Positions 24,448 through 34,964 of a DNA stretch of 64,000 nt are shown in pieces. The stretch comes from Flaccisagitta enflata (taxonomy: Eukaryota; Chaetognatha; Sagittoidea; Aphragmophora). Below the pieces are notes generated by a model, which saw nothing but the letters and a program-made list of their open reading frames with translations, ran no database searches and had not been told where the DNA came from. A program made the translations under genes and the position numbers. The stretch is taken from assembly GCA_965153355.1 (NCBI GenBank), contig OZ231127.1:73594001-73658000 (forward strand), written 5' to 3'. Each line of letters begins with the position of its first letter. The first letter of the stretch is position 1.

Positions 24448-25194
24448 TTTTGGGCAGCGGCCCTGAAGAGCCGATGACCTATGCTTTCACACATAGGACG
24501 AATTTCTCCTCCTTCTCCTTCTTCTTCTCCGTCCCCCCCCTTCTGAGGCTCAAACCCCAGCCTTGAGGCTCAAATACCAGCCTCAAGGCTCAAATTCCAG
24601 TATTGAGGCTCAAATTCCAGCCTCGTGGCTCAAATTCCAGCCTCGAGGCTAAAATTCCAGCCTCGAGACTCAAATACCAACCTCGAGGCTCAAATCCCAG
24701 CCTTGAAGCTCAAATCCCAGCCTTTAGGCTTTAATCCCAGCCTTGAGGGTCAAACCCCAGCCTTGAGATTTAAATCCCACTCTTGAGACTTAAATCCCAG
24801 CCTTGAGGCTCAAATCCCAGCCTTGAGGCTCAAATCCCAGCCTTGAGGCTCAAATCCCAGCCTTGAGGCTCAAATCCCAGCCTTGAGGCTCAAATCCCAG
24901 ACTCAAAGCTAAAATCCCAACCTTGAGGCTCAAATCACAGACTCAAAGCTCAAATCCCAACCTTGAGGCTCAAATCCCAATCTTGAGGCTCAAATCCTAG
25001 CTTTGAGGCTCAAATCCCAGCTTTAAGGCTCAAATCCTTGCAGCAAGGCTTAAATTCCAGCCTCAAGCAACCAAACTTACTGAGCATAGGTCATCGGCCC
25101 CTTCGGGGCCGCTGCCCCTCTCACCATCATACTTACATACACAAACACAGGGGCAACGGGTACCGCTGACCATCTAACGCTTTTGCGACTATTT
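24448..25194 (-). repeat. family B foldback element
   Basis: The arm at 24452 (GGGCAGCGGCCCTGAAGAGC) is inverted against the arm near 25085-25125. About 26 copies of a 20-bp unit (TTGAGGCTCAAATCCCAGCC) lie between, from about 24541 to 25070. The head (minus sense AATAGTCGCAAAAGCGTTAG) ends near 25194. Confidence 0.85.
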
Positions 25195-25356
25195 CCAGTG
25201 GCCTTTCTTGTGAAGTTTGTCCGTTTCAAGCTTCACATCTGCTTCATAAGCTTTACATCTGCGCTTCACAATTCTCTTTTTGAGATTGTTATCTTAGATT
25301 TGCCGCTGGTTAAATGATGTCACTTAAAAGCATTCTACCGTTTCGCCATTTGAGTT

Positions 25357-26270
25357 CAGTAGATCTCGTCTAGACCTGAGATAACAGGGGCATGGGCAAG
25401 CATTGTAGAAAAACAAAGGCGTGTATAAAGTTGAGCATTCCCCCCCCCCCCCATGGGGGGGAAAAATCAAAGGGTTCGGAGATGGGGAAAAAAATAAAAA
25501 GCTTGAAAATAGAAAAGAATTTTTTAAAAAATTTAATACTTTTGGTTGTACTAAAAGGTAATATTTGATCACTATAATACAATTTACGACCATTTAAACC
25601 TAATATATATTGTTTTATTACTTTGTGGGGAACAAAATTATAGATTTTGTGACATGATGCGACACGTAGTGGGGAAGAAAATCAAAAAGGGGGGGGAGAA
25701 AAAAATCAAAAGTCGCGGAATTATATACACCCCTGAACTAAAGCTAGGAGGCTGATATTTGAAGAATAAACTAATAAGAAACGATTTGCTCCCCATGATA
25801 GTTGATTGCCATGGAAACACATTTTCATGTATTCCTGCTGAAATAACAATTTTTTGAGAGATTTTTTGAGGGAACATTGTTTGGTGGGTGGGATAGCTAC
25901 TAATATTTGAACTACAAAATGGACGCGGATGCGGAAGCGGAAGCAGTGGAAGCGGCATAAAAATCGACCTCTTCCACATCCCTAGTTGCTACAGAGCATA
26001 TCAATGTGTGACAACCCCTAGCAATGGCTAAACAAGCGACATTCTTAAAAACCATATTATGAGAAAGTTTTAGCAAATCAAATTTTAAGCAATGTTTCCT
26101 CATAAAAATTCTCAAAATATTGATGTTAGTACAGGAAAACATGAAAATGTGTTTCCATCATGGGCAATAAATCATTCTTTTATAAGTTTTTATTCTAAAT
26201 ATCAATCCCCTTCATTTGTTTTTTCATATTGCTTGCCCCCCGTTATCTCAAGTCTAGTCGAGATCTACTG
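25357..26270. mobile_element. family E element (CAGTAG terminal repeats)
   Basis: Both ends read CAGTAGATCTCG inward, then CTAGAC and GAGATAACRGGG. TA flanks the right side and TT the left. The inner arms (CATGGAAACACATTTTCATG and its counterpart near 26150) are also inverted. About 914 bp, no transposase; ends resemble pogo/Tc1-mariner elements. Confidence 0.75.
25911..25987. repeat. GAAGCGG-rich block shared with 42776-42842
   Basis: ACAAAATGGACGCGGATGCG, then GGAAGCGGAAGCAGTGGAAG, then CATCCCTA matches the reverse complement of 42776-42842. It sits inside the family E element. Confidence 0.7.
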
Positions 26271-26431
26271 TATAAATAAAAGAACAAGGCCAGTAGGTAC
26301 GCCCTGACCATGGAGCAACAAACATACCACTTATCTTATATATAGCTTGTTAAGCAAGTTGGGATCTGCAAGGAGAGAGAAGTGGAAGAGCGAGAGAGAT
26401 ATGAGAGAGGGTAGATTGCGGTTAAAGAGAG

Positions 26432-26600
26432 AACAAGGCCACATGCTGGTGGGCAACGGCAGTGATAAAATACACAATCAAATGTATGGGTACAGGTGAT
26501 GATGCAAAAATTGTACGTAAACGCAAGAAAAAACAGTGTTACGAACGGACAGACCGACTGATGGACCAACGGCTGGACTAACCTGTAACCAACTGACAGA
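26432..26600 (+). mobile_element. family A element, 3'-truncated
   Basis: GAACAAGGCCACATGCTGGT with an internal deletion, then a GGAC/GGCT array. It ends against the MITE at 26603 without its hairpin. Confidence 0.6.
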
Positions 26601-26602
26601 TA

Positions 26603-27013
26603 CTATGCGAATTAAAAAAAAAGACGCACCTTTGTATTTGCTGATAAAACTGACTTAAAAAGTACAAAAAAAATTTTACAGAAAGAGTGATTTTGAAGAT
26701 TTTCAAATTATCTTTCATTCTAGACAAATCCCAGATCTGTATCTTTAACGGTTTAGGAGCTAGAGCTCTTTAAAGTGAGACACCATTTGGCTGAATTGCA
26801 TCTTTTTCAAAGGGACTGCAAAAACAAATTTGGCAATGTTTTTACTGAAACTAATGCCATTTCCAAACGAAAAAAGATAGAGATACCAGATTGGCGCCAA
26901 ATGAAAGAGTTTTTCAAGAGCTTCAAAATGGTTTAAGATTTTAGTTAGTTTTTGTGATTTTCAATGGCGCAATCAATCATTCAAAAGTGCGTCTTTTTTT
27001 TTAATTCATATAG
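26603..27013. mobile_element. family D MITE, second end type
   Basis: Ends CTATGCGAATTAAAA and CTATATGAATTAAAA (inward), then AAAAAGACGCAC, flanked by TA on both sides. The core has CATTCTAGACAAATCCCAGA, CTGTATCTTTAACGGTTTAG and CCATTTCCAAACGAAAAAAG. About 411 bp. Confidence 0.8.
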
Positions 27014-27190
27014 TATAGCGGGTTTTAGGGTCGTGTACACATTAGGGTCAGTGGGGGGGGGACTAAAGGAAGGAAAGAAAAAGCGAGAGAGGCACATAGG
27101 GAGAGGAAAATGAGTAGGCGGAAGGAAAGAAGACAGGCTCCTAACGTTAACAATTCCTCTTCTCTCAGCGCTCCACTAACCTTGTGCATA

Positions 27191-27193
<3 letters not shown>

Positions 27194-27268
<75 letters not shown>
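27194..27268. repeat. (GT)n microsatellite
   Basis: About 37 GT units, followed by a GA run. Confidence 0.95.
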
Positions 27269-27275
<7 letters not shown>

Positions 27276-27290
27276 AAAGAGAGAGAGAGA

Positions 27291-27477
27291 ACAAGGTCGG
27301 ATACACGCCCTTACCAGTTGCGGACGGGAGGGCAGGGGCGGAAATGCGCGTTTCCACACTTTTCGACTGGTGCTCACGGACGGACAGACTGACGGAAACA
27401 CGGACGGACCAATGGACGGACCGATGGACGGACCGACGGAAGGACAAAGACTCTTATAGAGTTGCGTGTCCGCAACT

Positions 27478-27480
<3 letters not shown>
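27291..27480 (+). mobile_element. family A element inserted in a GA microsatellite
   Basis: GA repeats stop at ACAAGGTCGGATACACGC and resume directly after hairpin AGTTGCG-TGTC-CGCAACT plus AAA, so both termini are visible to within a base or two. The (GA)n continues to about 27514. The stem carries a paired C:G to T:A change. Confidence 0.9.
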
Positions 27481-27515
<35 letters not shown>

Positions 27516-27647
27516 GTTTAGAGAAAAGCAGTAAAGAAATAACTACAATTTTTTCCATAGGACTGCAAGTTATACACCTTAAAGGTGGGCATGCCTTCAT
27601 AGCGGGTGCGCACAAGCGGTGCTCCTCTGTACTTCGATTTCTGCTCT

Positions 27648-27853
27648 CTTTAGATGCGCACATGCGACTCTACACCCCGCTTTGTCCATAAGTCTCTCCG
27701 TTGGTCCATCAAACATTACCTTTATTACTTGTTTGGCGTTTACGGGCAGTTTTTGCATAACTGCTCCTGCCTAATTGCATAATTAGACTTTTTTTATAAC
27801 TGCCGCTGCCCACCCGCACGCGACTTGGGTAACCGTGTATCCGGCCTTGTTTT
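27648..27853 (-). mobile_element. family A element
   Basis: TTTAGATGCGCACATGCGAC, a short GTCC array, ACGGGCAGTTTTTGCATAAC, CCACCCGCACGCGACTTGGG and CCGGCCTTGTTTT. Same layout as the outer copy at 36074-36432. Confidence 0.85.
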
Positions 27854-27913
27854 ACGCATTGATGTTGTCCTTTTTCGTTCCTGATTTTGCTTTCGCTATT
27901 TTTCAAAGTTCTA

Positions 27914-28528
27914 ACGGTAGCAAAAAAAAAAAAAAAAAAAAAAACGGAACAAAATGTTTTTTAAAGATTCAAAAGCACCCAATGACAAAAACATACCAAA
28001 ATCCATGACCGTTTGAAAGCTCTGCGAAAGATCTTCAAAATGAGACCATGCTAGCTGTTCTGTCTTTATTCGTTAAGTAATGAGACAGCAATAAAGAAGA
28101 GGTGGTCAATTGGTCATGAATGTAACAGTTGAAGTCGTAGAAGTTGTTCCTCTTTGTTATTTTATAAAAAAAGATAGAAAAATAATAATTTGAACTTTTT
28201 TCTTAGTGTAATCTATAGATTTTTTAATTTTCTTTCATTCTAGACCAATCCCAGATCTGTATCTCAAACCGTTTAAAAGTTAGAGCTTGTTAAAGTGAAC
28301 CACTATTTTTTCAAAACTTTTTTATTCAATCTGACCGCAAATTGAATATGGCAATGTTTTCATTTATTCTTACGCCATTTCTAAACGGATAAAGCTAGAA
28401 TGACCAGCAACGTCGCATATGTAAGATCTTTTGCAGAGCTTTCAAACGGTCATAGATTTTCTATGGTTAGAGTCATCACTTAAGCAAAAATGATCAAAAC
28501 AATTTGTTCCGTTTTTTTTTGATACCGT
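27914..28528. mobile_element. family D MITE, third end type
   Basis: Ends ACGGTAGC and ACGGTATC (inward), each followed by an A run and CGGAACAAA, with TA on both sides. The core repeats CATTCTAGACCAATCCCAGA, CTGTATCTCAAACCGTTTAA and CCATTTCTAAACGGATAAAG. About 615 bp. Confidence 0.8.
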
Positions 28529-28675
28529 TATTCTCAAAATTGGCCCACCCAACGTCACATGTCACGGCTGACCAGAGGCATATAGGACGGGGTGACAGGG
28601 GCAGTAGCTGCTGCTGCCCCTGTCGGACACAAATGCATGAGAGGAAAACAAGGAACAGAATTAAGATTGCTCATA

Positions 28676-30616
28676 CAGTAGATGTCTTCTAGACTTGGAA
28701 ATACGGGGGAACTCAAAACAGGAAGACAAATAAACTTGAGAGACTGATATTTGGAATACAAACTATTAAAAGAATGCTTTATTGCTTATGGGTTTTGGTT
28801 GCCATTGAAACACATTTCCATGTACTCACGCAAAAGTATCAATACTTTACAAAATTTTTTTTGGGAACATTGTTTGAAATGAAATTTGCTACAACTTTCC
28901 CACAATATGTTCTGTAACAATATCGCTCGTTTGGCGGTTGCTAGGGAGCATCACAGGGCTGTCACACATAGTTACCACGCGTATCAAAAAAAAAAGACGC
29001 ACCTGGTCATTTGTTGATAGAACAGACAAAAAAAAATGTCAAAAAATTTTTTCATTGAACATACTTTGAAGATTTTTGAATTTTCTTTCAATCTAGACCA
29101 GTCCCAGGTCTGTATCTCAAACTGTTTAAAAGTTACAGCCAGTCAAAGACAACTACTTCTTTGAGCACATGGCAAAATACAAAATCATAAAAAAAATCAT
29201 TTATTGTTTCTTTTTCTTATGAAATTACTTATGAAAAACTTTTAACCATTTTTTCAGTCAAAGGAATTATGAAGATTTTCGAATATTCTTTCATTCTAGA
29301 CCAATCCCAAGTCTGTATCTCAAACGGTTTAAAAGTTATAGCTCATCGAAGTCAAACACTGATTGTCTTGAATTCTTTATCTCTTATGGAATTGTGAAAA
29401 CGATTCTTGACTATTTTCACTCTTTTTTTCACTAGGCCCAAACGCCTCAAGATTAAGAACTTTTTCTTTTTGATTCTCAAAGCTTACATTGGACTTTAGC
29501 AAAGCCGGTTCAATCAATTCCCGTTAATTTCGTTTCACAAATATTCATGAAATTATTTCAGCTGTACCGCGCTTTGTCATTTACACTTCTTCAATGCCTT
29601 TCATGCAAGAGATCTGCAGATTTCCCTATTCAGTGTTTGCTAAAAAGCTCTTTTTATGGAAAAAGATCAGAGGGCATTCAAATATAGGAAGGGTTTTTCT
29701 TTAACCTAACATTGCTAAATGAAGTCAAATGATAATCATCACTGCAATTGTAGTGCTCATTGTCTTAAAGGTCTTCTTCGTCAATATTGTCATCACCAAT
29801 GACGTCCAATGAATTCTTTATACTGATTTTCTTTAATAATGTTGAATCTCCCTTGTCTGGAGCGGTGTTGAGACGAACTGGATGTGTAGAACTTAAGAAT
29901 TCATGTTTGTAAACCGTTTCAAGTATAGTCAGATCTTAAGAAGGGCTGATCTAGGCCATTATCAAGCTTAATAGTAAGGTCTGTAATTTGACTTTATTTT
30001 GCGAACGCTGGGGATTAGGGAGTATTAATCTCACCATCGACAGCAACTGTCATCATGGAGAAATGTTTGTTCTTCTCGAGTTCCCGTTGGTCGCATTACA
30101 AAGGGATTAATGGAATTCAACTTAAAAAAAAAAAGACAGAAGAAAAAAAATTTCGAGTCAAGCTTAACACTATTTTGCAGTTTGAGGATATTTGCTCGAT
30201 CTTTAACCCAATCTTAAGAATCGGCCAAAGCAATCGCTGATGCAAACTGGGCTTTTCAATAGTGCAAAACATTCAACTTGAAATCAAAGATTAAATGGCT
30301 AAAATGGTCATTTAAAAGTGCGTCTTTTTTTTTGATTCGCGTGGTACACTCCCTAGCAATGGCTAAACGAGCAATATTCGTACAGAAAATGTTGTGGGAA
30401 AGTTGTAGCAAATTTCAAACAATGTTCCCTCAAAAAATTTCTCAAAATATTGATACTTTAGCGTAAATACATGGAAATGTGTTTATATGGCAACCAACAC
30501 CCATGAGTAATAAAGCATCCTTTTATTAGTCTATATTGTAAATATCAGTCTCTTCAGTATATTTGTCTTCCTGTGATGAATTCCCCTGTATTTCCAAGTG
30601 TAGATGACATCTACTG
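28676..30616. mobile_element. family E element carrying a nested MITE
   Basis: Ends CAGTAGATGTCTTCTAGACT and CAGTAGATGTCATCTACACT (inward), with TA on both sides. The arms (28676-28972 and 30347-30616) are inverted copies of each other and match the family E element at 25357-26270. The MITE at 28975-30344 interrupts it. Confidence 0.8.
28975..30344. mobile_element. long family D MITE nested in family E
   Basis: Ends CCACGCGTATCAAAA and CCACGCGAATCAAAA (inward), then AAAAAGACGCAC, flanked by TA. Two copies of the core (CTAGACCAATCCC and CTGTATCTCAAACGG) lie at about 29090 and 29300. From about 29400 to 30240 the interior is unlike other copies and has no recognisable frame. Confidence 0.75.
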
Positions 30617-31702
30617 TATTTCATAACACAATTTATGTATTATCATCATTTATAATTTATAGTTAATAATATCATTGAGTTTAGTTAGTTGCTCAATTAC
30701 CTATATAAATACCTCATGTTTCAATTAGATAAAAATATTGTGAAAATATTACTGGTAACTTTTCATTGGGACACTAAATTCATTGGGACACATTCAAGGG
30801 CTTGCTCTCCCAAAAATCTTCGCCCTAATACGCCCCTGCGGCTGACGTGACATGACATGACATGACATGTCATGACATGACATGACATGACATGACATGA
30901 CATGACATGACATGACATGACTTACATGACGCCTTGAAAGACCATGTAATATCCGTGCCATTTCCGTGTTCGTTATAAACAAACGTCAAGTAAAAATAGT
31001 CATCAGGAAATAGAGAAACAAATTTAGGACACCAAAGTTGTTTGTTCAAAAGAAAAGTGTCTCAACATATGACAGTGGTCTTTCGAAGGCAACTTTTGCG
31101 TTTCATCGGGGGTCAAAATTAAAAAATGAAAATGTGTAAAACTTAATGATTGTACTAAAATAATCATTAAAATAAGTCACAATAGATATTTTTTGCATGC
31201 TTTGCACTTAACTACGAAAAAGAACCTAATAAAGATGAAATTGATGAGGAAAATTTACTGCAAATTACTAAGAATTTCATTTTTGGTCAGTGACCAAGAG
31301 TTGGTTGAAATTATAAATTTGCATAGAAAATAAAAAAATAAAAAAATGAAAAACATAGTTCTCCTTTAAAATCATTTACAGAGAGAACTATGTTTTTGAA
31401 AATGCAAAATTTCCCTTCATTAGAGCGTAATATAATTTCAACCACAGGCAAGAATGAAAAAATGGTAATAAGATTTTACAAAAAACGTTGATTTTCTTGT
31501 CTATTATCTAGTGAATGGCCTGGTTAAAATTACTTTTGAGGTCAGAATATGATAAAAATTTACACATCAAGTGTCTTTACAGACAATTTGTCTTCTAAAA
31601 GCATTATAGTATCATCATTTTCCTAATACTGATGCAAAAAGTATGGTGAAACGCTCAGTTTTCCTTAAAAAATTTGCCGTCATATGCACATACTTGAGTA
31701 AG
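30617..31702. other. AT-rich sequence with an ACATG pentamer array
   Basis: A pentamer array (ACATG) of about 15 units lies at 30846-30920 and includes one inverted ATGTCAT junction. The rest shows no gene, RNA or repeat family. Confidence 0.6.
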
Positions 31703-32010
31703 TTTTTTAACCGTTTGCACACTATTCTACAACGCGGTTTGTCGATCTCTCGCTATCCGTCGGTCCGTAACTCTTTGATTTCCAGGCTTTTTCGGTCTTT
31801 AGAATCCGTTTTCAGTCGCGGACACCTTGCCGTCTCGGTCGATCGTTCCGTCACAAATGTTTTAGAATAGCAAGCGGTTTTTACTTTACGGCCCCTGCCC
31901 AACCGTCCGCGGCTGTCTTGCCGTGTATCCGGCCTTTTTTCTCTCTCAGCGCCCCTGTCCGATGACCAAGATGGCATCTGTATCACTGCCCTTGTCCACC
32001 TGCCCATGAT
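31703..32010 (-). mobile_element. outer family A element split by another copy
   Basis: The left part 31703-31810 (TTAACCGTTTGCACACTATT, ACAACGCGGTTTGTCG, GTCC array) and the right part 31941-32010 (GCCCCTGTCC, ACTGCCCTTGTCCACCTGCC) flank a complete inner copy. Confidence 0.6.
31811..31940 (-). mobile_element. inner family A element
   Basis: AGTCGCGGACACCTTGCCGT, a GTCG/GTTC array, AGCAAGCGGTTTTTAC, CCCAACCGTCCGCGGCTG and GTATCCGGCCTTTTTT. About 130 bp with both ends. Confidence 0.7.
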
Positions 32011-32457
32011 CTAAGGCTTTGACTGTTTTTTTTTAACCTCTTACTGAACACAAAACAAAACAAAACAGAACAACACTGTGCATAAAGAGCCAAGAAAGTT
32101 TACGTTTGAAAATCACTGAGTGAATTAAAACAACGCTGTTGCCATGAAGGGCAAAATTGCAAAAAGTTTAAAATTCATTAAAAATTGAAAAAAAAAAATA
32201 ACAACGCTCAAAATGTAGTTATCGTTTTTGGATATAAACGGCAAAAAATCAACATTGTGACGGAAGGACGGATGAACAGAGGGATGTACAGACAGACCGA
32301 CAGATGGATGTGATTAAATTGATAGTCCACATCGACATTGAGAGCTCATGATTCATGAAATGATCGGAAAACAGAAATCATTAGTGGGAAAGCCCGTCCG
32401 TCCATCATTCAGTCTGTTGGTCTACCCGTCATACACTCCTTTTTAATAGGAACAGGT
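32011..32457. other. unique sequence with family A microsatellite fragments
   Basis: GGAC-type words at about 32260-32310 and GTCC-type words at about 32394-32440 look like fragments of family A. Nothing else recognised. Confidence 0.5.
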
Positions 32458-33308
32458 TATTAGTCGCGTGCACGCGACTCTACAACCCGCTCTGTCTGTC
32501 GGTCGGTCGGTTGGTCGGTTGGTCGGTCGGTTGGTCACACTTTACTTTTTTTATTGCTTTTATTTCTTTAGGTCATTTTTAGTCATTTTAAGTCATTTTA
32601 AGTCATTCTAAGTCATTTTAAGTCATTCTGAGTCATTCTAGGTCATTTTAATTCATTTTAAGTCATTATTGTCATTATTGTCATTTAAGTAAATTTAGTC
32701 CTTTGCATCATTTTAAGTCATTCCAAGTCATTCTCAGTCATTTTTAGTCATTCTGAGTCATTTTAAGTCATTCTTAGTAATTTTGAGTCATTCAGTCATT
32801 TTTGTGATTTTAGTCAATATAGTCCTTTACATCATTTTAAGTCATTTTAAGTCATTCTAAGTCATTCTAAGTCATTCTAAGTCATTCTAAGTCATTTTAA
32901 GTCATTCTTAGTCATTTTAAGTCATTCTAAGTCATTATTGACATTTTAGTCAATATAGTCCTTTACATCATTTTAAGTCATTTTAGGTCATTCTAAGTCG
33001 TTGTAAGTCATTCTAAGTCATTTTAAGTCATTGTAAGTCATTGTAAGTCATTCTTAGTCGTTTTAAGTCAATCTAAGTCATTTTAAGTCATTCTTAGTCA
33101 TTTTAATTTATTATTGTCAGTTTAGTCAATATTGTCCTTTACATCATCTTAAGTCATTCTAAGTCATTCTACGTCATTCCAAGTCATTTTAAGTCATTCT
33201 AAGTCCTTCCTAGTCAGTCTAAGGCGATTAAAAAGATACAATTAGGAGTCAGGTCAATTCATTTATTTTTGTCTTGCACGCGACTTATAGGTGTTGGCCT
33301 TGTTTTTT
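32458..33308 (-). mobile_element. long family A element with a decamer minisatellite
   Basis: AGTCGCGTGCACGCGACTCT and a GTCG/GTTG array are followed by about 660 bp of a 10-bp unit (AGTCATTTTA or AGTCATTCTA) at 32568-33232. GCACGCGACTTATAG and TTGGCCTTGTTTT close it. About 850 bp, both ends present. Confidence 0.85.
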
Positions 33309-33427
33309 GCTGAAGTTCGTATTCAAATCTGCATATAAAGCTCAAATAGGTGATAACATCTTCTTAATTCTTTTCTTTCTTTATCATTGCAAACATAACA
33401 TATCATAAAAAATAAGATTCGCATAAT

Positions 33428-33914
33428 AAACAAGCCCGACCAGGCAACGGTGCGTCCTAACTGTGTCTCTGTGTGTATTGAATTATGTACTAAACAGATG
33501 TTATGTTAAGAGGGGAGAGATGATTGAGTTAACTTCACAAGGGACAATATGGCTTTATGATGAATTTTGCATATTGTGGCTTTAAGCATCAATATCAATT
33601 TACGTGGTCAAAAAAAAAGTGTCAGGAAATATAAATATTTTCAAAAAATTCTGTTTAAAGCGATAATCATATGTGTTTACATTTTTTGTTTGGTTGTAAA
33701 AAGAAAGCTGATACTATCCAGTAGAAGCAAACCGAAGTTGCTTGACTTAAAAGGAACTATATCGAAGTGTGGTGATGGGAGGGACGGGGACCAAATCAAA
33801 TTAAAAAAAAACAACTAGGTCCAACTATAAGGAATGGACAAACCGATGGACGGACACACCAATGGATGGACAAGCCCTCTTATAGTTATAGAGATGCGAG
33901 GACGCATCTAGAAA
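33428..33914 (+). mobile_element. family A, GATGCG subfamily
   Basis: AACAAGCCCGACCAGGCAAC, then GGTGCGTCC, open it; GGAC words, CCTCTTATAG and hairpin AGATGCG-AGGA-CGCATCT plus A-rich sequence close it. The left end differs from the main subfamily but the architecture is the same. The 83-residue frame at 33567-33818 is unremarkable. Confidence 0.7.
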
Positions 33915-34041
33915 TGGTCAGGGGTGGTTGGTGGGTGATTTGAGAATGATGGATGTGATTGAAGAAGAGGTGTAATGGACACATGGACGGACGGACCAAC
34001 GGACGGACAGACCCTCTTATAGAGATGCGAGGACGCATCTA
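33915..34041 (+). mobile_element. truncated GATGCG-subfamily end
   Basis: A second GGAC array, CCTCTTATAG and AGATGCG-AGGA-CGCATCT, directly behind the previous copy and without a left end. Confidence 0.7.
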
Positions 34042-34227
34042 AACAATGCCGGATACACGGCTACCGAAGTCGCGTGCGGGTGGGCAGGGGCCATATTTGA
34101 GGTCACAAGACCATTTAGGCAGTAGCAGTGGGGTCAAAGAAATGAAATCATAAAAAAAGTAAAACGTGACCGACGGACGGACGGACGGACAAAGCGGGTT
34201 GTAGAGTCGTGTGCACGCGACTAAAAA
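34042..34227 (+). mobile_element. family A element
   Basis: AACAATGCCGGATACACGGC, GCGGGTGGGCAGGGGCCATA, (GGAC)n, and the end AGTCGTGTGCACGCGACTAA. It abuts the previous copy with no spacer. Confidence 0.85.
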
Positions 34228-34317
34228 TTCAACAGTATTTAATTTTCTTTTTTTAAATAATGACAAAAACTTGCGGCTACGGGAGATCTCGTGAATATAT
34301 CCATTTTATTCACTGAA

Positions 34318-34509
34318 TTTTTAGTCGCGTGCTACGCGACTCTACACCCCGCTTTGTCGGTCAGTCGGTTGGTCCCCATTTTACTTTTTCGGCGTTTTTG
34401 AGCGTTTTGAGCTCTCTGCTTTGGCCCAAATGCCCATGACCTACTCTAACACCGCACTTGCCCACCTGCACGCAACTAGGGTAGCAGTGTATCCGGCCTT
34501 GTTTTTTTT
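34318..34509 (-). mobile_element. family A element
   Basis: TTTAGTCGCGTGCTACGCGA, a short GTCG array, CCTGCACGCAACTAGGGTAG and CCGGCCTTGTTTT. Full length, about 192 bp. Confidence 0.9.
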
Positions 34510-34566
34510 CACAAATAGATGATACCAGATTACCGATATTTGGGATAAGGAAAAGTTAAAGGATGC

Positions 34567-34773
34567 TTTTTTTAGTCGCGTGCTACGCGACTCTACATCC
34601 CGCTATGTCGGTCGGTCGGTCGGTCGGTCGGTCGGTCGGTCCTCTTTTTACTTTTTTGGCGTTTTTGAGCTTTTTAAGCATACGGCTCCTGCCCAGATGC
34701 CCTAGTGACCTTCTCTTGCACTGCTTTTGCCCGCGCGCACGCGACTTGGGTAGCCGTGTATCCGGCCTTGTTT
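34567..34773 (-). mobile_element. family A element
   Basis: TTTAGTCGCGTGCTACGCGA, eight GTCG units, CGCGCACGCGACTTGGGTAG and CCGGCCTTGTTT. Full length; one of the cleanest copies. Confidence 0.9.
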
Positions 34774-34964
34774 CTTTCATGGTCGGTTGCTTCGAAAATA
34801 AGTTTCCCGCTACCCGATCAATATTTTGAACAAGCTCAAGTGGGGAAATTAAAAGCTAAGCTTTACAAAACTACCAGAGTATCACGTTTTATCTCTTGCA
34901 GCGTTGAAAAAAAATTACCTGACATTCTATGTAAGCCAAAGCAGAGGTCATTATCTCAAATATA
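34774..34964. other. unique spacer, nothing recognised
   Basis: A short AT-rich interval between opposed family A copies. Confidence 0.5.

Noticed and set aside
24541-25070. CRISPR-like regular repeats
   Set aside because: The 20-bp units are contiguous, with no unique spacers. This is a minisatellite inside a foldback element of a eukaryotic genome.
33567-33818. 83-residue plus frame within a family A subfamily copy
   Set aside because: Not conserved in the sister copy at 42262-42582, and no motif.
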